A stretch of 14,812 nucleotides of DNA from JBBSDV01 sp038240335 (GTDB lineage: Bacteria; Chloroflexota; Dehalococcoidia; DSTF01; JACRBR01). Position numbers and translations under genes: made by a program. This document shows positions 9,902 through 14,812 of the stretch, piece by piece (position 1 is the stretch's first letter; each line of letters begins with the position of its first letter). The notes beneath the pieces were generated by a model. It ran no database searches. It saw only the letters and a program-made list of their open reading frames with translations, and was not told where the DNA came from. The DNA lies in the NCBI GenBank assembly GCA_038240335.1, contig JBBSDV010000071.1, positions 1 through 14,812 on the forward strand, in the 5' to 3' direction.

Positions 9902-10459
9902 ATGGCTGACTGGTACGACCTCATCGATGAGGAGCGCCGGGCGTTCATCGAACGGCAGCACATGTTCTTCGTCGCGACGGCGCCGAGCGATCCCGATGGC
10001 TTTCCGAACCTATCGCCGAAGGGACGCACTCTGCTGCGCGTGCTCGAGCCGAACCTCGTCGGCTACCTCGACTATCCCGGCAGCGGCAACGAGACGGCGA
10101 AGCACACGGCCGAGAACGGCCGCATCACGCTGATGCTCTGCAGCTTCGACGCGACTGCCGGCATCGTCCGAGTGTATGGCCACGGCCGCTCCGTCGATCT
10201 CGACGACCCTGCGCTGCGGAAGTATCAGAACGCGTTCGTTGACGATGTCCACCCGTACGTCCGCCAGGCGTTCTTCATCGATGTCGAGAAGGTGCAGACC
10301 TCCTGCGGCTACGCCGTGCCGCGCATGGCGTTCGACGCCGACCGCGACACGCTCGACAAGTACTGCGAACGCAAGCTCGAGCCGCGCGAGATGCGCGACG
10401 GCCTCCCCGTCGGCGGCGAGCTGCGCGAGAAGAGAACTGCTGCTCGCGCGGGTGGCTAG
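9902..10459 (+). CDS. Pyridoxamine 5'-phosphate oxidase (PPOX)-family flavin protein
   Basis: This 185-residue protein has the split-barrel flavin-binding fold. It shows the N-terminal strand MFFVATAPSDPDGFPNLSPKG (21-41), a central LVGYLDYPGSGNETAKH block (52-68) and NGRITLMLC (72-80). RVYGHGRSV (90-98) and the family-typical QTSCGYAVP (132-140) follow. Members bind FMN, or in some lineages F420, and range from pyridoxine-phosphate oxidases to reductases and uncharacterised oxidoreductases. This branch has no reliable function, and the name should not be read as vitamin B6 synthesis. The protein is cytosolic. The start is ATG 9902 with AAAGGAG upstream. It sits 139 bases after the ferredoxin and 69 before nuoB, all codirectional, which allows but does not prove shared redox work. 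Confidence 0.9.
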   Translation: MADWYDLIDEERRAFIERQHMFFVATAPSDPDGFPNLSPKGRTLLRVLEPNLVGYLDYPGSGNETAKHTAENGRITLMLCSFDATAGIVRVYGHGRSVDLDDPALRKYQNAFVDDVHPYVRQAFFIDVEKVQTSCGYAVPRMAFDADRDTLDKYCERKLEPREMRDGLPVGGELREKRTAARAGG

Positions 10460-10528
10460 GTCGAGCGCGCCCGCCCGACCGTTTGTGAAATATTGCCCAA
10501 ACTCAGCGCGATCGGTCAGAATGAAACG

Positions 10529-11182
10529 ATGACGATGGAAACGATCCCGCTGCTCGGCCAGGATGACGCCGGCATCGATACCGATGTCGAGCAAAACATC
10601 CTGCTGACGGGCGTCGACACGATCATGAATTGGGCGCGCTCGTCGTCGCTCTGGCCGACGATGTTCGGCCTCGCCTGCTGCGCGATGGAGATGATCGCGA
10701 CGGCCACGCCGCGCTACGACATCGCGCGCTTCGGCGCCGAGATCTTTCGTGCCTCGCCGCGGCAGTCCGACCTGATGATCGTGTCCGGCACCTGCACCTG
10801 GAAGATGGCGCCGGCCATCCGCCGCATCTGGCTGCAGATGCCCGAGCCGAAGTGGGCGATCTCGATGGGCGGCTGCGCGATCATGGGCGGGCCGTTCGCA
10901 AACGCCTACAGTGTCGTCCCCGGCGTCAACCTGCTGATCCCCGTCGATGTCTACGTGCCGGGCTGCCCGCCGCGCCCGGAGTCGCTGCTGACGGGGCTGA
11001 TCATGCTCCAGAACAAGATCATGGACAAGAAGGTCACAGGCCAGCGCTCGCGCCCCGAGCCCACCGGCGACTTCAGCCCGTACCTCCCCCCCGACGACCC
11101 GATCCGACGCGAGCTCGAATCCCTGTTTGCGCCGTTCCCGCCGTTCGATCCGAACGAATCGGCGCTCGCGGCGGCACACTAG
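10529..11182 (+). CDS. nuoB: NADH-quinone oxidoreductase subunit B-like protein (stand-alone)
   Basis: The protein has 217 residues from ATG 10529. NuoB carries the N2 [4Fe-4S] cluster of respiratory complex I, next to the quinone site. All motif blocks are intact: FGLACCAMEM with adjacent Cys50 and Cys51, SGTCTWKMAPAIRRIW, PKWAISMGGCAIMGGPF with Cys116, SVVPGVNLLIPVDVYVPGCPPRPE with Cys146. Cys50, 51, 116 and 146 are the expected N2 ligands. The C-terminus carries a Pro-rich extension of about 50 residues. Starts are uncertain: ATGs at 10529 and 10535 and a TTG at 10493 share the frame, and no clear ribosome site is visible. Neither nuoA upstream nor nuoC downstream is present, unlike a standard nuo operon. 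A distant nuo cluster with a split or duplicated nuoB, or a related hydrogenase small subunit, are alternatives. The sequence favours true NuoB. Confidence 0.9.
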   Translation: MTMETIPLLGQDDAGIDTDVEQNILLTGVDTIMNWARSSSLWPTMFGLACCAMEMIATATPRYDIARFGAEIFRASPRQSDLMIVSGTCTWKMAPAIRRIWLQMPEPKWAISMGGCAIMGGPFANAYSVVPGVNLLIPVDVYVPGCPPRPESLLTGLIMLQNKIMDKKVTGQRSRPEPTGDFSPYLPPDDPIRRELESLFAPFPPFDPNESALAAAH

Positions 11183-11190
11183 GGGAGTTT

Positions 11191-11210
11191 TTCGTTTGTA
11201 GTTCACGGTT
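11191..11210 (+). repeat. Second trace of the GTAGTT heptad motif
   Basis: The units TTCGTT, TGTAGTT and CACGGTT keep the 7-base step and GTT ending of the array at 9764-9797. It starts eight bases after the nuoB stop, as the other starts just after the ferredoxin stop. The match is degenerate. Confidence 0.35.
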
Positions 11211-11276
11211 CAGCCGCGATCTACGCGTGGCACCGCCGTGCGCTTCTTCGTTCACGTCGTTCCAGGTTGATCGCGA

Positions 11277-11435
11277 TCACGTCGCCGCGCGCCACCATGG
11301 GCGGTCTTCTATCATCGGGATGCTCATACGCAAGTGCTCTGGGTGCTCGCGCGCGTCGAAGTCGAGCAGGCGGAGCCATGTCTCCGCCACGCGCGCCGCC
11401 AGCGATCGATGCACACATCTCCCGTCGGTTGCCAC
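11277..11435 (-). CDS. Possible small ORF or gene remnant, unknown function
   Basis: A 52-residue minus-strand frame runs from GTG 11435 to TGA 11277-11279. A shorter GTG start at 11414 has GGGAG four bases upstream and gives 45 residues. The protein reads LAARVAETWLRLLDFDAR, then EHPEHLRMSIPMIEDRPWW, ending RAAT. It has mixed charge, two Trp near the end and mainly G/C third positions, unlike the Arg/Ser-rich shadow frames around it. I recognise no family. It lies downstream of the propeller gene on the same strand, so it could be a small second cistron, or the 3' end of a decayed gene. It may also be chance. Confidence 0.3.
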   Translation of the reverse strand: MATDGRCVHRSLAARVAETWLRLLDFDAREHPEHLRMSIPMIEDRPWWRAAT

Positions 11436-11516
11436 GCTGCTGTTGGCCGTCGACGCGGTCGTCTCACTGGAGCAGCGAGCAGTCAGCGCGCGGCGGTAGA
11501 GTCACCAGTCACCGGC

Positions 11517-12668
11517 TCACACGACGGCGCATGAGACCGAGAGGATCGGCGGCAACGTGCCCGGAAGACGCGTCCACCCGTCGCCGCCGTCGAAGCTCCC
11601 GTAGACCTCGCCGTTGCTCGTGCCGACGTAGACACCCTCCGCCTCGAGGCCGTCGGTGTCCATCGCCTCGCGATATGCGCTCTGATAGTCATGCGGACCG
11701 GGGAGCCCCTTCGTCGTCGGTTCCCATGTCGCGCCGGCATCACGCGTGCGATACACGGCGAACTGTCCATCGCAGACGCGAAAGTTGTCGTAGAGGCCGG
11801 AAAACGCGAGCGGCACGACGTACACGGCGTCGGCCTCGCGTTTCGTTACGGCGATCGGAAAGCCGTGAAACGACGGCAGGCCCGTCGTCATGTCGCTCCA
11901 CGATGTGCCGCAGTCGTCGGAACGGAACACGCCGACGTGCGTTTGTGTCCAAATGCGATCCGGGTTCTTGAGATCGATCCGCATCTTGTGCATCTCGTTG
12001 ACCGCGAGCGGGTCGATGGCGTCCGGCGATTCATTCGGGAATGCGGTCACCATCTCCGCCGTCCAGGCGAGCGCCTTCTCGTTCGAAATCTTCGCCGTCG
12101 TCGAGAAGATGGACCACGTCTTGCCGCCGTCGGGCGTAAGAAACGAGCCGCCGGTGCTGATCGCGATGTACACACGCTTCGCGTCGCGAGGGTCGATCTC
12201 GATCGAGTGCAGCGACGAGTCGCCGCCGCCGGACATCGACCACGTGGGCTGCGTCTCGTGGTTGTTCAGCGCGTCGACAGGCGACCACGTGTGCCCCCAA
12301 TCCTCACTGCGGAAGAGGCCCGCCGGCTGCGTGCCGGCATACACGACCCCAGGCTCGGAGGCGTGGCCCGGCTGCACGTTCCAGACGTTCTGAATCGTCT
12401 GTCCGCTGTCCTTGGGGAACGCGAGCCCCGTGCTTCGATAGTCCCACGTTGCGCCCATATCGTCGCTCTTCGCCACGGATGGGCCCCATGCCCAGTGGTT
12501 AGCAGCGGCGTACAGTCGAGGGTGATCGCCGCGGGTGTCACCCGCCATGTGATAGATCGACCAGCCGGTATAGATCGGCGCGGACAGCGACCAGTTCTGG
12601 CGCCGCTCGTCAGAGGTATAGATGAACGCGCCCTTCTTCGTCCCCGCCATCACCAAAACGTCAGTCAT
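11517..12668 (-). CDS. Asp-box (BNR / VPS10-like) beta-propeller protein
   Basis: The protein has 383 residues. Seven Asp-box motifs (S/T-x-D-x-G-x-T-W style) are spaced along it: a degenerate TSDERRQNW (18-26), SDDMGATW (68-75), SEDWGHTW (121-128), TPDGGKTW (178-185), SDDCGTSW (250-257), TRDAGATW (308-315) and SFDGGDGW (358-365). They fit one per blade of a seven-bladed propeller. It is often annotated as exo-sialidase, glycosyl hydrolase or sortilin-like, but no sialidase Arg triad is evident and enzyme activity should not be assumed. No signal peptide is present, so it is probably cytosolic. ATG 12668 is preferred because GGAG lies seven bases upstream; ATG 12674 is almost on top of the ribosome site. 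The C-terminal LPPILSV tail matches a widespread actinobacterial/chloroflexal group that, as I recall, is often followed by a ThiS/MoaD-like gene. That partner is not seen here. Confidence 0.88.
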   Translation of the reverse strand: MTDVLVMAGTKKGAFIYTSDERRQNWSLSAPIYTGWSIYHMAGDTRGDHPRLYAAANHWAWGPSVAKSDDMGATWDYRSTGLAFPKDSGQTIQNVWNVQPGHASEPGVVYAGTQPAGLFRSEDWGHTWSPVDALNNHETQPTWSMSGGGDSSLHSIEIDPRDAKRVYIAISTGGSFLTPDGGKTWSIFSTTAKISNEKALAWTAEMVTAFPNESPDAIDPLAVNEMHKMRIDLKNPDRIWTQTHVGVFRSDDCGTSWSDMTTGLPSFHGFPIAVTKREADAVYVVPLAFSGLYDNFRVCDGQFAVYRTRDAGATWEPTTKGLPGPHDYQSAYREAMDTDGLEAEGVYVGTSNGEVYGSFDGGDGWTRLPGTLPPILSVSCAVV

Positions 12669-12710
12669 CTGCATGCTCCTTTTGCCGCTCCGTTGAGAGC
12701 TCGAACGTCG

Positions 12711-12740
12711 ATGGTAGGTTGGAGCGCAAATCTGCGTCAA
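12711..12740 (-). promoter_or_regulatory. Sigma70-like promoter of the propeller gene
   Basis: On the minus strand TTGACG (12740-12735) and TACCAT (12716-12711) are separated by 18 bases. Transcription would begin near 12704, giving a leader of about 36 bases before ATG 12668. The -35 matches consensus at five of six positions and the -10 at four of six. Confidence 0.5.
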
Positions 12741-12767
12741 CCCCCGATGCGTGCCAGCGCCAACATC

Positions 12768-12789
12768 GGAACGAGTTGCTCAGCGTTCC
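12768..12789. repeat. Inverted repeat GGAACG-N10-CGTTCC upstream of the propeller promoter
   Basis: Perfect six-base arms lie between the rarA stop and the proposed promoter, centred about 74 bases upstream of the predicted start. It could be an activator site for the propeller gene or a hairpin after rarA. It lacks a T-run, so terminator activity is doubtful. Confidence 0.35.
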
Positions 12790-12809
12790 GGCCTCGCATC
12801 CTCCGCCTG

Positions 12810-14207
12810 TCACTTCGCATCTCCGTCATGGTCGTCGCGCCGCTCACGCTTGCGGCGGCCCTCCCAGCCGAGATCCTTCGCCTGATAGTAGCGGTGTCCC
12901 GCCACGCGGTCGGGCAGGTGCTGCTGCTCGACGACGGCGCCCTCGTAGTCGTGCGCGTACTTGTAGCCGGCGCCGTACCCCATTTGCTTCATCAGTCCGG
13001 TGACGGCGTTGCGCAGGTGCAGCGGCACGGGGTCGTTGCGCGTCGCCTCGACATCACGGAGCGCCATGCCGTACGCCGCGCCGACGCTGTTGCTCTTCGG
13101 CGCGAGCGCGAGGTAGAGCGCCGTCTCGGCGAGCGCATAGAACGCCTCGGGCATGCCGATGAAGTGCACCGCCTGCTGGCACGCCGTCGTGACGACGAGC
13201 GCCTGCGGGTCGGCGAGCCCGATATCCTCCGACGCAAGCACGACCATCCGCCGCACGATGAACAGCGGGTCCTCACCCGCCTCGATCATCCGCGCGAGCC
13301 AGTACAACGACGCATCCGGGTCGGAGCCGCGCAGCGACTTGATGAAGGCGGACACGGTGTCGTAGTGCGCGTCTCCCTGTCGATCATAGAGGTACGTTCG
13401 GTGCTGCAGCGCTTCCTCGATATCGGCGACGGTCACGCGGGGCGCGGGATCGCTTTCCGTGCCGTCGGCGGCGCGTTCGGCGCTGTGGCGTGCGGCAGTG
13501 CCGGCGACCGCCGCTTCGAGGGCGTTGAGCGCGATCCGCGCGTCACCGCCGGTCGATGCCGCCAGCGCGTCGATCGCGCCGTCGTCGGCAATGACGCCGC
13601 TCCGGCCGAGACCACGCTCTTCGTCCGCGAGCGCGTTGCGAGCGATGAGGGCGATATCGTCGGCCCCAAGCTGCTTCAGAGCGAAGACGCAGCACCGGGA
13701 CAGCAGCGGACCGATCACCTCGAACGACGGGTTCTCGGTCGTCGCGCCGATCAATGTGATCGTGCCGTCCTCGACGAACGGCAGGATCGCGTCCTGCTGC
13801 GCTTTGTTGAAGCGATGTATCTCGTCGATGAAGAGGACAGTGCGGCCTTGCTCGGCCCGGAGGCGATCGCGTGCCTCGGCCACCGCCTTACGCAGATCGG
13901 CGACGCCGGCGGAGACGGCCGAGATCGGCACGAACGTGGCGTCCGTACCGCGGGAGATGATGCGGCCCAGCGTCGTCTTGCCGGTGCCGGGCGGCCCCCA
14001 GAGAATGATCGACGGCAGGTTGCCGGTCTCAACGAGTCGCCGCAGCATCCGCCCCTCGCCGACGATGTGCTCTTGGCCCGCGTACTCCGCGAAGCTGCGC
14101 GGCCGCATGCGGGCGGCCAGCGGCGCGCCGGCATCGGGCGCATCGTCGAGGCCCGCCCCGCGTGTTTCGAACATCGATGCTGGTTTGGCGGCAGCTCGTC
14201 TCGGCAT
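12810..14207 (-). CDS. rarA: Replication-associated recombination protein A (RarA/MgsA) AAA+ ATPase
   Basis: The protein has 465 residues; the family is about 420-450. RarA is a tetrameric AAA+ ATPase, related to clamp loaders, that acts at stalled replication forks and single-strand gaps. It has PLAARMRPRSFAEYAGQEH (29-47), Walker A GPPGTGKT (71-78), Walker B LFIDEIHRFNKAQQD (125-139, with Asp128 and Glu129), sensor 1 GATTENPSF (154-162) and arginine finger region SRCC (170-173). The lid and the MgsA C-terminal domain follow, with RGSDPDASLYWLARM, SEDIGLADP and the LPLHLRN-like VPLHLRNA, then MGYGAGYKYAHDYEG. ATG 14207 has a GAGG immediately upstream; Met12 (14174) is a possible later start and resembles the usual MF.. 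beginning. The C-terminal tail GRRKRERRDDHDGDAK is charged and not conserved. The gene is divergent from the acyltransferase and precedes the propeller gene. Confidence 0.96.
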   Translation of the reverse strand: MPRRAAAKPASMFETRGAGLDDAPDAGAPLAARMRPRSFAEYAGQEHIVGEGRMLRRLVETGNLPSIILWGPPGTGKTTLGRIISRGTDATFVPISAVSAGVADLRKAVAEARDRLRAEQGRTVLFIDEIHRFNKAQQDAILPFVEDGTITLIGATTENPSFEVIGPLLSRCCVFALKQLGADDIALIARNALADEERGLGRSGVIADDGAIDALAASTGGDARIALNALEAAVAGTAARHSAERAADGTESDPAPRVTVADIEEALQHRTYLYDRQGDAHYDTVSAFIKSLRGSDPDASLYWLARMIEAGEDPLFIVRRMVVLASEDIGLADPQALVVTTACQQAVHFIGMPEAFYALAETALYLALAPKSNSVGAAYGMALRDVEATRNDPVPLHLRNAVTGLMKQMGYGAGYKYAHDYEGAVVEQQHLPDRVAGHRYYQAKDLGWEGRRKRERRDDHDGDAK

Positions 14208-14361
14208 GCCTCAGTGTACGATCGGGCCAAGTTCCTCGCCCCGGCGCAGATCATGCGCTGTCGCCATAATCTGCGCTTTCCCTCATACGATCCGTGACCG
14301 ATCGTGCCCATCATCTCGTATAGAGTTGAGAGACGCTCCCGCCGCGTCTCGCGCCGAGAAC

Positions 14362-14366
14362 GAGGA
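14362..14366 (+). promoter_or_regulatory. Shine-Dalgarno site for a TTG-started acyltransferase
   Basis: GAGGA lies eight bases before TTG 14375. The frame has a stop at 14327-14329 and no ATG or GTG between that stop and 14375, so the ribosome site and the TTG together define the start. Confidence 0.6.
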
Positions 14367-14374
14367 TCATCCCC

Positions 14375-14812
14375 TTGCACTTGAACCTGCTCCACCGCCG
14401 AAAGCCGGCATTCTTCGCGCGGCTCTCACCTCAAGACGAGTCATTTCTCGCGTACGAGAATCCGGCGCTGCACATGCATGTTGGCGTCGTCGCGTTGTTC
14501 GAGGCCGGAATGTTCCGCAGCGAGGCCGGCGTGATCGATCTCGCCGCCTTCCAGCGCTACATCGAGTCGCGGATGCCGTCTGTGCCCGAATGTCACCAGA
14601 AGCTCGCTCGCACGCCGATCACGCATCGCGAGATCTGGATCGACGACCCGGACTTCGCGATCGAACGCCATGTCCGCATGGTCCATATCGACGGGCCGGG
14701 CGGCGAGCGTGAGCTGCGGGCACTCGCTGGGGCCCTGTTCTCCGTGCCGCTCGATCGCGCCCACCCGCTGTGGGATCTCGCCGTCGTCGACAACTACCGC
14801 GATCCGTCGGGC
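14375..14812 (+). CDS. WS/DGAT-family acyltransferase, N-terminal part (3' end outside window)
   Basis: The first 146 residues are visible and the frame is open to the window end. The family joins fatty acyl-CoA to alcohols or diacylglycerol, making wax esters or triacylglycerol storage lipid. Matches to its N-terminal condensation-like domain are FFARLSPQDESFLAYENPALHMHVGVV near the start, a VIDLAAFQRYIESRM helix, a DDPDFAIERHVRMVHIDGPG block and SVPLDRAHPLWDLAVVDN close to the window end. LDR.hPLW is a conserved family motif. The catalytic HHxxxDG box normally comes just after this point and lies outside the window, so activity cannot be judged. The start is TTG 14375 (or TTG 14381). A weak TATAGA lies at 14319-14324 as a possible -10. 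The gene is divergent from rarA. The substrate, and whether the cell stores wax or TAG, are unknown. Confidence 0.9.
   Translation, partial: MHLNLLHRRKPAFFARLSPQDESFLAYENPALHMHVGVVALFEAGMFRSEAGVIDLAAFQRYIESRMPSVPECHQKLARTPITHREIWIDDPDFAIERHVRMVHIDGPGGERELRALAGALFSVPLDRAHPLWDLAVVDNYRDPSG

Larger units (their letters stand above)
11183..11516. other. 334-base stretch without a confident gene
   Basis: After the nuoB stop there is a GTAGTT-type trace (11191-11210), then a GC-rich stretch up to the end of the propeller gene. The plus strand shows only Arg/Ser-rich low-quality frames. On the minus strand one frame at 11277-11435 looks coding. No tRNA, terminator with a T-run or promoter stands out. 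Confidence 0.5.

Noticed and set aside
11691..14297. Very long plus-strand open frame (868 codons) antisense to the propeller and rarA genes
   Set aside because: It is Arg- and Val-rich, has no recognisable domain, and lies opposite two well-supported genes. In high-GC DNA the frame opposite a real gene often lacks stops.

Overview
The window is gene-dense, high-GC bacterial chromosome with no sign of mobile elements. It holds thirteen clear protein-coding loci, one doubtful small ORF, and no rRNA, tRNA or CRISPR array that I can see. The gene mix suggests a Gram-positive-like high-GC lineage or a Chloroflexota relative: a bacterial RIO1-type kinase, a 7Fe actinobacterial-style ferredoxin, a lipoprotein cupredoxin with an Ala/Thr-rich linker, an Asp-box propeller ending in a conserved LPP.LSV tail, and a wax-ester-synthase/DGAT-like acyltransferase. 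I favour Chloroflexota (Dehalococcoidia-like) or Actinobacteriota, but this is inference from gene content and is not decisive.

Left part (1-6331): the 3' end of a RIO1-family kinase, then the transcription-repair coupling factor mfd. Mfd runs tail-to-tail into a GNAT acetyltransferase with a 12-base overlap. Divergent from the GNAT gene is mutM (formamidopyrimidine-DNA glycosylase), followed by a HAD-family hydrolase. mfd, mutM and, at the far right, rarA give the window a DNA-repair flavour, but they are not one operon.

Middle (6332-11182): a 206-base gap with several inverted repeats precedes a copper-binding lipoprotein, which ends at a strong 13-bp hairpin. Next come an acetyl-CoA hydrolase/CoA-transferase family protein and, convergent to it, a PaaI/EntH-like hot-dog thioesterase that is broken in this sequence by a one-base frameshift. 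Divergent from the thioesterase are a 7Fe ferredoxin, a PPOX-type flavin enzyme and a stand-alone NuoB-like subunit. These last three are codirectional redox genes but are separated by gaps of 69-139 bases and by a degenerate GTAGTT heptad array.

Right part (11183-14812): a 334-base stretch without a confident gene, holding a second trace of the GTAGTT motif and one small minus-strand ORF that looks codon-biased. Then come two minus-strand genes, a seven-Asp-box beta-propeller protein with its own sigma70-like promoter and, upstream of it, rarA. Divergent from rarA is the N-terminal part of a WS/DGAT-family acyltransferase that appears to use a TTG start and runs off the window.

I do not see a clearly new multi-gene system. 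The points most worth checking are the single-base frameshift in the thioesterase, the orphan NuoB beside a ferredoxin and a flavoprotein, the hairpin-rich leader before the copper lipoprotein, and the GTAGTT heptad repeats.
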